Positions 7,444 to 15,120 of a stretch of DNA of 64,000 nt are shown here, piece after piece. Every line of letters starts with the position of its first letter. Position 1 is the stretch's first letter. The DNA is taken from NCBI GenBank assembly GCA_030019335.1, contig JASEET010000001.1, positions 124,001 to 188,000 on the forward strand, read 5' to 3'. Source of the DNA: Candidatus Bathyarchaeia archaeon. GTDB taxonomy: Archaea > Thermoproteota > Bathyarchaeia > Bathyarchaeales > Bathycorpusculaceae. A program made the position numbers and the translations under genes. Under the pieces are notes generated by a model. That model worked only from the letters and a program-made list of their open reading frames with translations. It made no database searches and was not told where the DNA came from.

Positions 7444-9090
7444 TTAGGTTATTTCAAATGTTATGATGAAGAGGTTGTAGGTTGATGTGCCGGGAATGAG
7501 AATTTCCAGGTAGATGTAAACATATGAAGCTCCCGTGTTGGTTGTTGAAACTCTCATTGCGATGTAGACTGTGCTTAAGCCTGTGAGGTTATACCAGTTT
7601 CCGAACTGTTGGCTGTACGTTCCGTTGTAAATGTAGATTTGGCGAGATACTCCGCCACCATTATGGAAAAAGATGGTGCAATTGAATAAGCGTCCCATAT
7701 TCGTTTGGTCATAGGCTCTAAATCTAATTTTCCAAGTGTCCGAAACTTGGTTGGCAACTTCTAAAACATAATCGAACGTGTTTGATATGAATCGGATGGA
7801 TTTGCTTTCCGTTATTTCAGAGGTAACATCAATAATTGTTCCATCTCCTTTACCAATCCCACTGGTGGGGGAGAAATCAGCTAAATTCGTGAAATTAACC
7901 CAGTTAGACTGAATTGTTCCATTCCTGAAAAGGACAAGTTGAAAGTTAGCTATATCCGACGAGTCACCATAACGTGTTGTTCTCCAATAAAAGACAGCCC
8001 TATCAGGATTTGTCTTATTTTCCGCGTAAATACCATCGTATGAATTAACATCAGTTCTTAAGTCGTCCCAGAAAGGAGCAATCATCTTGCGAGTTCCCAT
8101 AGCGGATGGCGAGTTAGCATAGCCATTATAGGCTGTGTCAAAGGTTGCAAATCCGTTCGAGCAGAGGTAGATACTGGTTTTGTTTTCTCCATAATATGAG
8201 AAAATCCAAGGCAGAGTGTACCAAACTCCTACATCATCTCCCACAGAACCCGTTAATGGGGTGGTAACAGTCAGCGTTTCATTAACATAACAGACGCCAT
8301 GCTTAGCATATCCTACATCCGACATTTCGGTTGTTGGTATGAACCGTATGGATTTATTAGCTGCCAATTCGGAAGTAACATCTAAATACCTACCTTCTCC
8401 ATTGCCAAGCCCGCATGTCGGTGAAAAATTAGCAAGATTCACGAAGTCGTTCCAATTAAACTGGATTGTCCCGTTTCGAAACAAAATCATTTGGAATCGT
8501 GCAACATCTGAAGAAGCCCCGTATCGTGTTGTGTTCCAGCTGATAACCACCCGATCCGGACCCGTTTTGTTTTCTGCATAAATTCCGTCATACGAGTTAA
8601 CATCGGTGCGTAGATCATCCCAGAATGGAGCTGTCTTCTTTCGTTCCCCCAACTCTTCAACAGAATTGCTGTAATCATTTGTGGCGGTATCGAAAACTCC
8701 GAAACCATTGGAGCAAAGGTAAATCTGTGTTTTATTAACGCCGTAAAAGGGGAAAATCCACGGCAAATTATACCACACACCTACATCGTCACCCTGTGAA
8801 CCGGACAATAGCGTTGCAGCAGTTTCAAACACATAACCTACGATTTCCTTCTCATAGCTATCTACTGATTCAACCGCAGAGGCGATAACACTCACTTTAG
8901 CACTTGTATTATTCTCGTATATCGTGCTTGTGCCAACTGTTCCTTGCTGCAGAATTACCCCTGGTGTTTCAGCTGAAATGGAAAGCGCTTGACCATAATA
9001 CAGATTGTAAACATTACCATAAACAGAGGCTGATAGACTAACGAGTAAGACTGTGCTTAGAAGTACAATTTTGAAACAGCCTACGTTCAT
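7444..9090 (-). CDS. Large secreted surface protein with two NIDO-like repeats
   Basis: 548 aa from MNVGCFKIVLL (a frame from 9105 adds five residues). It has an N-terminal signal peptide ending near SASVYGNV. Two near-identical modules (about residues 90-240 and 275-425) each hold GDDVGVWY.LPWIF, YLCSNGF..FDTA, APFWDDLRTDVNSYDGIYAE and FRNGTIQ. APFW-D is typical of NIDO (nidogen-like) extracellular beta domains. The last 110 residues form a separate beta-rich domain. Many N-x-S/T sites suggest N-glycosylation. The mature N terminus resembles that of the next gene upstream (VYNLYYGQ against VYNLMYMQ), pointing to a shared export or assembly route. Confidence 0.78.
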   Translation of the reverse strand: MNVGCFKIVLLSTVLLVSLSASVYGNVYNLYYGQALSISAETPGVILQQGTVGTSTIYENNTSAKVSVIASAVESVDSYEKEIVGYVFETAATLLSGSQGDDVGVWYNLPWIFPFYGVNKTQIYLCSNGFGVFDTATNDYSNSVEELGERKKTAPFWDDLRTDVNSYDGIYAENKTGPDRVVISWNTTRYGASSDVARFQMILFRNGTIQFNWNDFVNLANFSPTCGLGNGEGRYLDVTSELAANKSIRFIPTTEMSDVGYAKHGVCYVNETLTVTTPLTGSVGDDVGVWYTLPWIFSYYGENKTSIYLCSNGFATFDTAYNGYANSPSAMGTRKMIAPFWDDLRTDVNSYDGIYAENKTNPDRAVFYWRTTRYGDSSDIANFQLVLFRNGTIQSNWVNFTNLADFSPTSGIGKGDGTIIDVTSEITESKSIRFISNTFDYVLEVANQVSDTWKIRFRAYDQTNMGRLFNCTIFFHNGGGVSRQIYIYNGTYSQQFGNWYNLTGLSTVYIAMRVSTTNTGASYVYIYLEILIPGTSTYNLFIITFEIT

Positions 9091-9140
9091 CACGGTTTCC
9101 TCCAATTATAATCAGAGAGGAAAAAGGGGGGATGGCTGGT

Positions 9141-9701
9141 TTACTCGCCTGCTACGATAAGCTGCAGCGTCACTGAGACAGTGTCTGTTGATAATGCTCC
9201 CGCTGCCCACTTGATTTCCCACTGTACACGCCACGTGGAGCTTGCTGGGATGCTAAGTGAACCAGTGGATGATCCGGCTGTGCCAACAATTATTGTGGAG
9301 CCTTGTTGAGTTCCGTCACTGAAGATTTTCACATAGATGTAGTCTATGTTAGCGGTAGAGCCGCTCCAAGAATCATACTTGAGTTCAATAGTTCGAGCCG
9401 AGGTGTCCAAGTTTTGTATTCCAACGGCATCTTCATAGACTCTTGTGGCGTTTGGCCAGCCTGCCATGCTGTTAAATCTCACATACGTGCCGTTAGTGCC
9501 GATGGAGGCGCCTGCTGCCGTGCTGTCAGCTCCGGTCACAAACTGAACATCGGCGGCTTCAGTTGCTATTGGATACGACTGCATATACATGAGGTTGTAG
9601 ACGCTGGCGCTCGCAGTAACGATGAGTAGCGATGTCAGAAAAAGGAAAAACGTCCTTAGCAGTTTTCTGTACCGTTTCTGATGAGCTTTTCCAATGTTCA
9701 T
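9141..9701 (-). CDS. Small secreted beta-sandwich protein, possible fibre subunit
   Basis: 186 aa. A basic N terminus and one hydrophobic helix end in TASASVYNLMYMQ, followed by a Ser/Thr/Gly-rich beta domain with a final W-R-V-Q-W-E-I-K-W strand region. Size and layout recall TasA/camelysin-like and archaeal bundling-pilus subunits, but homology is not proved. The start codon abuts the stop of the upstream membrane protein, and its Shine-Dalgarno GGAGGTG lies inside that gene's GGGK tail, so the two are translationally coupled. It shares its mature N-terminal motif with the large protein downstream. Confidence 0.68.
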   Translation of the reverse strand: MNIGKAHQKRYRKLLRTFFLFLTSLLIVTASASVYNLMYMQSYPIATEAADVQFVTGADSTAAGASIGTNGTYVRFNSMAGWPNATRVYEDAVGIQNLDTSARTIELKYDSWSGSTANIDYIYVKIFSDGTQQGSTIIVGTAGSSTGSLSIPASSTWRVQWEIKWAAGALSTDTVSVTLQLIVAGE

Positions 9702-10310
9702 TCATTTTCCACCTCCTTTTTTATTTTCTTTCGGGTCATCCGTTGGGTTTGTGGCATAGTTAAGCAAGCTGGGAACGAACCAACGTTTCCGGTGCGCCCC
9801 AAACATTTTTTTCAACATCCCCGGCTCGACGGATACAACAATGCTAAACCCAAGGATGACCGCATAGGTGATGAGAACTATGTAGATGCTTTCGAGTGGG
9901 ACTATGGGAAGAGGCGGTATCCAAACCGCCAAGCCGTTAACATATGCGGAAACAGAAAAGAAGGATATGAAACCTGTTGGAATGGTAATAGAGCCCAAAA
10001 ATGCCAAAGCAACGCCTAAACGATTTCTATTTATAGCGATGTGAAGGTTAACTGCGACTATGGCGATTAGAGCCGCAGCCAAGTAAAGTATGCTACTATA
10101 AAAACGTGCCTCAACAAAAAACAGAAAGGCATAGTTAACCCAAATTTGACCAAAACCAGCAAGAGCTGCAATCTGGAAAAAGTATGGAACAGCTCGTGGA
10201 AATGGTCCATCAAAAAGAGAAGTTAACAAGCTCAAAGCTACAAATACGTTAACACCCACTAACACGAACAACTCTGGGGGGAATAGAGGAGACGGCATTT
10301 TCTGAAACAT
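9702..10310 (-). CDS. Polytopic membrane protein coupled to secreted subunit
   Basis: 202 aa with about five membrane helices between residues 13 and 158 and a basic, Gly-rich C-terminal tail (ENKKGGGK). It is not a recognised transporter and no protease motif is evident. Its stop directly abuts the start of the secreted-protein gene at 9701. That tight coupling suggests it exports, anchors or assembles that protein. Confidence 0.65.
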   Translation of the reverse strand: MFQKMPSPLFPPELFVLVGVNVFVALSLLTSLFDGPFPRAVPYFFQIAALAGFGQIWVNYAFLFFVEARFYSSILYLAAALIAIVAVNLHIAINRNRLGVALAFLGSITIPTGFISFFSVSAYVNGLAVWIPPLPIVPLESIYIVLITYAVILGFSIVVSVEPGMLKKMFGAHRKRWFVPSLLNYATNPTDDPKENKKGGGK

Positions 10311-10440
10311 CCGCTTATATCAAGTTTAGACTCAGAATAACTTCTTGTATTGAAAGGCTTTATGAATATACAATTCAGATTATGGATACACGTTCCAAAA
10401 CTGGCACAACCTTAACCACGATTGTCTGAGGCACTCTGGC

Positions 10441-10830
10441 CTAACCTTCCTGACGCCTCTTCTTTTTGCACATATATTCCTGCATTATTTCGTTAACTGA
10501 TTTTAGGCTGCTTACCCTTTTGTGTATACTGGATTTTTCCAACTCCTTTATGCACCATGACCTTTTTCTGTCGTAATGTATAACGAGCAGGAATCCCGCG
10601 GATAGAAGGGCGAAGCCTGCAATCGCCAGAATCAGTCCCAGATATGCTGATGAAGTTTGCGACGGCTTATACGGAAAAATAAGAAGCCAGCTTGGCTCTC
10701 CAGCAACAATAACTATGACGAGCAAGCCGCCCATCAGCAAGTTTACACCCAGAATCATTAACAAGAATGATAAAATCTCGTTATGCGCATGCTCATCCGC
10801 TTTCCTATGCAGCCAATCCCTGAAAGACAC
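10441..10830 (-). CDS. Two-helix membrane protein, full-length paralogue of 6909-7193
   Basis: 129 aa if started at GTG 10830, which has an AAGGTG Shine-Dalgarno 8 bases upstream and matches the paralogue's N terminus; the frame opens at 10851. It has a conserved amphipathic start (SFRDWLHRKADEHAHNEIL), two membrane helices (about 20-45 and 62-85) and a charged tail ending in CKKKRRQEG. Function unknown. It heads the minus-strand surface cluster and is 131 bases upstream of the polytopic protein gene. Confidence 0.65.
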   Translation of the reverse strand: MSFRDWLHRKADEHAHNEILSFLLMILGVNLLMGGLLVIVIVAGEPSWLLIFPYKPSQTSSAYLGLILAIAGFALLSAGFLLVIHYDRKRSWCIKELEKSSIHKRVSSLKSVNEIMQEYMCKKKRRQEG

Positions 10831-10920
10831 AAGCGCGCACCTTCTTCGCAAATATGGCGAATCAAAACGTTAAGGTAAAGATTACGACTTTTAAGTAAAG
10901 ACCCGAAATAAGGATGCACA

Positions 10921-11014
10921 CTAATACTTTCGCCGGATGTATGGGCACCAGTTCCAGCAGTAGCCTCCACCCTTAAAAATGCAGTCCCCACACTCGAGCC
11001 TTAGAAAGCCTCGA
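10921..11014 (-). pseudogene. Cys/Trp-rich mini-frame without a start
   Basis: The minus strand here reads LECGDCIFKGGGYCWNWCPY followed by IRRKY and a stop at 10921. The cysteine spacing looks like a real small zinc- or cluster-binding protein. No start codon lies between it and the upstream in-frame stop near 11019, so it is probably a fragment, or it uses an unusual start. Confidence 0.3.
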
Positions 11015-11134
11015 CTTGCTCATAGAACATCTCTACGTGAACGCCCTCGCGAAACTTTCATTCTTAATTTGTGTGTGCGTGCACGATTCCTCGCCATTTG
11101 GTTCTAACTTCTCGGTAATTCTATTAACCATCCT

Positions 11135-11581
11135 CTACCTTTCTAAAAATTCGTCGTTCCAGCGTTTACATATTATCCACATGAGTCTTGGCAGGTTTAA
11201 CCCGTCAGGCGGTCTTTTTGGAATAGGCTGCCGCACAAGAACAGACTTCTCTCGGATAACAAACGATTTCACATCAAAATCTTGCTTCTCGCCAAACCTC
11301 TGCTCAATCGTTATCAGTCCCAACGTTAACAGCGGCTTGCGAATCTGACGGTAAAAACTTGTCCGCCTATACCTGAAGCCTTTCTCAATTCTTCCAGCCT
11401 CCAAATCCCATGCAAACTGACTTACTTCACTACGGCTACACACGCCTCTTTCTTTAAGCCAGTCAAGAAACAGCCTGCACGCCCTCTGCTGTTTACGGCG
11501 GGTGAAGAGAAGCTTGCAAATGTCCTCTTCACTTGGGATAAGGCTCATTTTCGTTTTCCAAGTCAAAACCCTTAGCGTCAT
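11135..11581 (-). CDS. Hypothetical protein, possible helix-turn-helix
   Basis: About 148 aa from MTLRVLTWKTK (a longer frame opens at 11644). The middle (ACRLFLDWLKERGVCSRSEV, then a Trp-containing helix and RRTSFYRQIRKPLLTLGLI) looks like a winged helix with a C-terminal basic extension. I cannot name a family. It lies alone inside the island and may belong to the element's own replication or regulation genes. Confidence 0.45.
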   Translation of the reverse strand: MTLRVLTWKTKMSLIPSEEDICKLLFTRRKQQRACRLFLDWLKERGVCSRSEVSQFAWDLEAGRIEKGFRYRRTSFYRQIRKPLLTLGLITIEQRFGEKQDFDVKSFVIREKSVLVRQPIPKRPPDGLNLPRLMWIICKRWNDEFLER

Positions 11582-11705
11582 GTTAAATTCTCCATTCACA
11601 GCCAAAAATGGCATAATAGCGATAATGTTGCAACTTAACAACACTACAACAATTAAACATGTGACACCTACCTAAATTTCCAAAAAAGCCATTCATTTTG
11701 GCTTT

Positions 11706-11975
11706 TCATCTCCTCAGTCTATTGTTTTTGCAACTGTAACTGAATCCCGGGAACCCACATGCCTTTTCGCTGACAAAAACTTCTCCGTTGCTTAGGGCTC
11801 CCTGACAGTAGAGGCAGAGAACATGTATGGATGTGGGCTCTTGCGCTTCTAAAAAATACGGGTACCAGCCGTTAGCTATGCTGACGCGTCAACGGTTGCA
11901 AGAGCCTCGCTGATTTGGGTCCTAATGGATTTTTTCTTTCGGGTCCCAAAAGTAAGCTTTGAAATAGCCAAGCTG
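11706..11975 (-). pseudogene. Decayed gene with Cys-containing C-terminal part
   Basis: Two minus-strand frames join across a likely frameshift near 11885. The first reads LTFGTRKKKSIRTQISEAL; the second continues SIANGWYPYFLEAQ and then LCLYCQGALSNGEVFVSEK to a stop at 11706. A diverged copy of the first motif (FGHQKKKSNGAQIREVL) lies at 12060-12120. No family recognised. Confidence 0.4.
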
Positions 11976-12111
11976 GTGTTTAGTGTCACCTAAAAAATTT
12001 AAAGTGACACAAAACGTAGGAGCTACCAACAACAACTGTGCTGAACAAGTCAAAACTTTAAAACCTCTCTGATTTGGGCACCATTAGATTTTTTCTTTTG
12101 GTGACCAAAAA
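11904..12111. repeat. Pair of imperfect 48-bp direct repeats
   Basis: Copies at 11904-11951 and 12063-12111 share CTGATTTGGG, GATTTTTTCTTT and CCAAAA in the same order. On the minus strand both encode a similar KKKS..QI.E(A/V)L peptide, so this is either a duplicated coding fragment or a repeated regulatory block. The perfect inverted pair GTGTCAC/GTGACAC (11983-11989, 12004-12010) lies between them. Confidence 0.5.
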
Positions 12112-12141
12112 TGTTAAATGGTGCTGAAACAGCATTTAACA
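12112..12141. promoter_or_regulatory. Long inverted repeat upstream of 12207 gene
   Basis: TGTTAAAT...ATTTAACA (8-bp arms) with inner GCTG-AAA-CAGC forms a strong hairpin or operator dyad about 70 bases before the next start codon. The adjacent CCGT-aaa-ACGG gives a second small dyad. An operator for the following small gene is possible. Confidence 0.4.
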
Positions 12142-12206
12142 CGCCGTAAAACGGTGCCGAAACATGTTTAACCGAACCATTAGTATTGGAAGAAAGGTGC
12201 CAAAAT

Positions 12207-12434
12207 ATGGACGAAGAAACTGTTTGGATAGACAAAAAATTTGTTAGGCCACGCCTTAGCCCCGATGAGCTTTGGCTGATATATCGCCTTATCGACAGTC
12301 AGTATTGGCTGTTGAGGAAGCATCCGCATCCGCTTTGGGATTTAGAGAAAATCAGGAAGCTAAGGCGTAAGCTATTGCGAAGCGTGAATAAGCTTCGCGA
12401 ATCTAAGAGAAGCCTGCGTCAACGGGTCTACTAA
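12207..12434 (+). CDS. Small basic protein, unknown
   Basis: 75 aa from ATG 12207 with AAAGGTG just upstream. An acidic N terminus is followed by RLSPDELWLIYRLIDSQYWL and a strongly basic helical tail (KIRKLRRKLLRSVNKLRESK). It may be a nucleic-acid-binding protein of the integrated element. No family recognised. The dyads just upstream would suit autoregulation. Confidence 0.45.
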   Translation: MDEETVWIDKKFVRPRLSPDELWLIYRLIDSQYWLLRKHPHPLWDLEKIRKLRRKLLRSVNKLRESKRSLRQRVY

Positions 12435-12990
12435 TACCGCCCTACGTTTTTTGTGTGGTCAGAACCGCAGAGAGTCCGCTGGAACCGTCAACAACAACTG
12501 GTTTAGGGCCGCCACCACCATGGATACGATTTGTCTCGTGGAAATTTGCATATGATTACGCAGAACATTATTTTGATTCACCAGGGGCAATGCACACAAT
12601 CTTCGCGGTTGCCACAAACTTCACGTCCTCTGGGGCAGTGGGCAACAAGCATTAGATGACGCCTTTCGGAAGGTGTTAAAGGCTGAGGGGAACGCAGGCG
12701 TCGCCGCGTAGCATAGTTTAAGAAGCAGATTGGCAAAACCAAAGCCCGTGGTGGTATGCCACATTCTCGCCGCGTTTCTTCACCTACAAGCATGATGGCT
12801 CACATTATTGTTTGAGCTGGACGTTCCCCTAAAACTTCGTGAATAAAAAGAGGAATAAACATGGTGTCTCCACGTTGGAAACAAACAGTTAAGCCTAAAA
12901 ACAATTGTACTCCCCAAAAGTGAAAAGAACACCCTTTCTTAAAGGGTGAATTAAGTATTTAAGAATGTAGCCTCCAAAGGCTTAGCATTT
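12435..12990. other. Non-coding or decayed stretch
   Basis: About 555 bases. A plus frame at 12455-12655 contains protein-like text (WIRFVSWKFAYDYAEHYFDS) but starts with an implausible leader and stops early, and is probably a remnant. No RNA gene seen. Confidence 0.35.
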
Positions 12991-13503
12991 TCACAGACTC
13001 CCCGAGGTTTTAGAGAGAAACATGTAGCCCGGCTGCCTAAGAGTGTATAGTGCACTACACAAAATTTTCAATGCTTCTTCATGCGTTAAGAGGTTTTTAT
13101 CAAGTATAACAGGCCCAGTTGTCGTCATCTTTGATTTCTGCAGTTTTTGCTTGACGACGACAAGTACACCTAATCTTTCCAATTTTTTCTGTATCGCGCC
13201 AGACGTGCGACCTTCAAACTTTTCAGCCAAGGCTAACAAGCGGTTTTAGCACTAAGTAGGAGCAGAGGCTCTATTTTTCTTAAGCCCTCAGCACGTAGAG
13301 CTTTTTCCACTTGTTTGTCCACCCATTTTACGACGTCTTCCCGGACACTCAAGCACTGTAACTTTCTCTATACGCGCTACATATGGGATAGCTGGCGTTT
13401 CTTTCAGAATCTCCCCCTCGATGTCTTGGTTGGTTTTACCCTCATAGGCTTCAGGCGTATCCACCAGCCGAGCTACGATGAACACGATTTTTTTCAGCTG
13501 CAC
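12991..13503 (-). pseudogene. Frameshifted small regulator (winged-helix-like)
   Basis: Three minus-strand frames read as one protein. MQLKKIVFIVARLVDTPEAY (from 13503) runs to VTVLE. One extra base then shifts to VREDVVKWVDKQVEKAL, ending LLSAKTAC near 13246. After another shift LALAEKFEGRTSGAIQKKL continues through LGVLVVVKQKLQKSKMTTTG to a stop at 12991. The last part resembles a winged-helix recognition region. At least two frameshifts make it a pseudogene unless they are assembly errors. Confidence 0.5.
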
Positions 13504-13610
13504 CGCCCCGTTTCATTCAGGCTTAACAGTACCATTTCAAAATCTCCTCTATGGCACGGCTGCTGTAGCGCATCTGCTTCAACTGACGCGTGATGTCGCG
13601 CAAAACACGC

Positions 13611-13763
13611 CTATTTTCCTTCAAGACGCTTCTTCTCCTCTCGCATGTGCTTGGCTATGATCTTTCGCACCGCATGGCTGAGGCTTGCAGCATCACCGGA
13701 TTCAACTAAGCTTTTCAAGTAAGCCAAGCTTTTCTCGTCCAGGGTGAGTTGAACTCTTTTCAT
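13611..13763 (-). CDS. Ribbon-helix-helix protein, 50 aa
   Basis: The 50-aa protein begins MKRVQLTLDEKSLAYLKSLV, which is the basic beta strand and helix A of a MetJ/Arc-type fold. It continues with GDAASLSHAVRKIIAKHM (the turn and helix B). Such proteins dimerise and bind operators through the paired beta strands. It is divergent from a second ribbon-helix-helix gene at 13855. The 91-bp gap holds two copies of TTCATACACAA, one overlapping this start codon. Likely an element-borne regulator or antitoxin-like protein; no toxin is adjacent. Confidence 0.75.
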   Translation of the reverse strand: MKRVQLTLDEKSLAYLKSLVESGDAASLSHAVRKIIAKHMREEKKRLEGK

Positions 13764-13837
13764 ACACAATCACACACACTTTCCGTTATCAGTACAGATA
13801 ATGTATAATTGAGTATAAAAGTGTTATTCATACACAA
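13759..13837. promoter_or_regulatory. Shared operator region of divergent RHH genes
   Basis: Exact 11-bp repeats TTCATACACAA at 13759-13769 and 13827-13837 lie in the intergenic region between the two ribbon-helix-helix genes, next to AT-rich TATA-like sequence (TGTATAATTGAGTATA). This is the expected layout for autoregulation or mutual regulation. Confidence 0.5.
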
Positions 13838-13854
13838 CTATACATGGGATGGTT

Positions 13855-14007
13855 ATGAAGCGATTACAAATAACGTTGAATGATGAACTGTACAGCTGGC
13901 TTACGAAGGAGATTAAGGAGATGAGGTTTGGAAGCTACTCACACGCCATCAACTACGCTTTGAAGCGTCTACAAGAAGAGATTGAAAAGGAGAAAGCTAT
14001 GAAATAA
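13855..14007 (+). CDS. Ribbon-helix-helix protein, 50 aa, divergent partner
   Basis: The 50-aa protein begins MKRLQITLNDELYSWLTKEI and contains FGSYSHAINYALKRL, again the ribbon-helix-helix pattern. It is similar in size and N terminus to the divergent protein at 13611-13763, so the two are probably paralogues. The stop at 14005-14007 is immediately followed by a tRNA T-arm relic (14009-14025). Confidence 0.75.
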   Translation: MKRLQITLNDELYSWLTKEIKEMRFGSYSHAINYALKRLQEEIEKEKAMK

Positions 14008-14008
14008 G

Positions 14009-14138
14009 GCGGGATGTGAACCCGCAATGTTATTTCGAGATCGGATATCCGATTGCGAATGAGGTTTGAACTCCCTCCAATATGCCTAAATTCAAGTATT
14101 TTAATTCAGGAATATCCACCGGTGGGATTTGAACCCTG
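14009..14138 (-). other. Three consecutive tRNA T-arm-like relics
   Basis: Minus-strand matches: GCGGG TTCACAT CCCGC (14009-14025, perfect stem), GAG TTCAAAC CTC (about 14060-14075), and CAGGG TTCAAAT CCCAC (14122-14138, three paired bases). None has a matching acceptor 5' strand or anticodon arm. They look like scars of repeated integration at tRNA 3' ends. Confidence 0.45.
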
Positions 14139-14203
14139 GGCACGGTTAGGCTTCATGTTTCGGCAGCATCACTTCGCACGCTTGGCGTGTTGGCAAGGCT
14201 GAA

Positions 14204-14875
14204 ACTCAAAGGAAGGCTTTAGAAGCTGAGCTTGAATGTCTTCTGGGGCTTCAGCAGGAATTAATTGCGCGGATCAGCAAACTGAAGGCTGAGCCTGACC
14301 AGTTAATCAACGGATGCGCCAAAACCTTAGCAGCATTCCTACAAGGCTTGAAGGACACCGGAGCCGACCCAACCGAACTTCTCAGAACCAAATGGATCGA
14401 CATAAACGAGGAAAACAGAACTCTAAGGATAAACAACCTAGTCAAGGACCACAACCCAAGGTTTGTCAATGTCTCCACGAATTTCATCACCAGAATCAAA
14501 CGGCTTCCAAAGAAGGGTGAAAGAATTTTCACGGCTACATATGGCGGCATGCAGAGCAACTTCAGAAGGCAGCGCAAAAGGATCGCTGAAAACCTTGGAA
14601 ACCTAAGGCTGCTCAAAGCCCACTTCACAACATTCCGCCACTGGAAGGGTACAATGGAATATCACCGCACCCGAGACCTACTATATGTACAGCAAATCCT
14701 CGGACACAAAAGCATCCAATACGAGAAAGCCCTCTATGGAACACTAGTGGAAGAGGATTTCACAGTCAAAGTCGCCACAAACGTAGAAGAAGCCTGCAAA
14801 CTGATCCAGGTTGGGTTCGAATATGTCACCGGAGAGTATAATGACGGAGGCAAAATCTTCCGTAAGCGGAAATAA
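14204..14875 (+). pseudogene. Truncated tyrosine recombinase (integrase)
   Basis: The frame is open from 14204 (after a TGA) to 14875. The first possible start, TTG 14348, is inside the catalytic domain, so the N terminus is missing. Family marks are LLRTKWIDINEENRTLRI, the HxxR box TTFRHWKGTMEYH, LGHKSIQ and a Tyr five or six residues later (KALYGTL). Where the first catalytic Arg is usual (TGxR) this protein reads TGAD. It may be inactive, although relatives with that variant could exist. It ends 22 bases before the right 21-bp repeat and 79 bases before tRNA-Glu. Confidence 0.75.
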
Positions 14876-14897
14876 AAGCACTAAGGTTCGTTAAAAA

Positions 14898-14918
14898 AAA
14901 GGATAAGGTTTATTCGAA
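14898..14918 (+). repeat. Right copy of 21-bp direct repeat (candidate attR)
   Basis: Exact match to 2617-2637 (core GGATAAGGTTTATTCGAA). It lies between the integrase remnant and the tRNA-Glu promoter, 36 bases upstream of the tRNA. Removing everything between the copies would place the phosphomevalonate dehydratase stop directly before tRNA-Glu. Confidence 0.65.
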
Positions 14919-14920
14919 TG

Positions 14921-14936
14921 AAAATATATTTTGCAT
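14921..14936 (+). promoter_or_regulatory. TATA box of tRNA-Glu
   Basis: AAAATATATTTTG about 20-30 bases upstream of the mature tRNA 5' end is a good archaeal TATA element. Confidence 0.5.
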
Positions 14937-14954
14937 GATGCTCCGCGTAATAGG

Positions 14955-15029
14955 GCTCCGGTAGTATAGTCCGGTCAAGTATTCCGGCCTTTCGAGCCGA
15001 AGACCCGGGTTCAAATCCCGGCCGGAGCA
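14955..15029 (+). tRNA. tRNA-Glu (anticodon TTC)
   Basis: Acceptor GCTCCGG/CCGGAGC pairs perfectly, with discriminator A and an encoded CCA at 15030-15032. The D-arm pairs GTAT/GTAT. The anticodon loop is CTTTCGA. The T-arm is CCGGG TTCAAAT CCCGG. The anticodon stem has one outer C-A mismatch (CCGGC/GCCGA). No intron. It is the right-hand neighbour of the putative integrated element. Confidence 0.92.
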
Positions 15030-15120
15030 CCATCTTACTCGCATGTGATTTTGACGTTTAGGAAGGAGATTCTTCAACAGTTTGAGCAAATTCATCGTAC
15101 GTTTCTAGTTGGCTGATCAA

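Noticed and set aside
14910-15095. Minus-strand 61-aa frame over tRNA-Glu
   Set aside because: It is the complement of the tRNA gene; the peptide is the usual translated-tRNA artefact.
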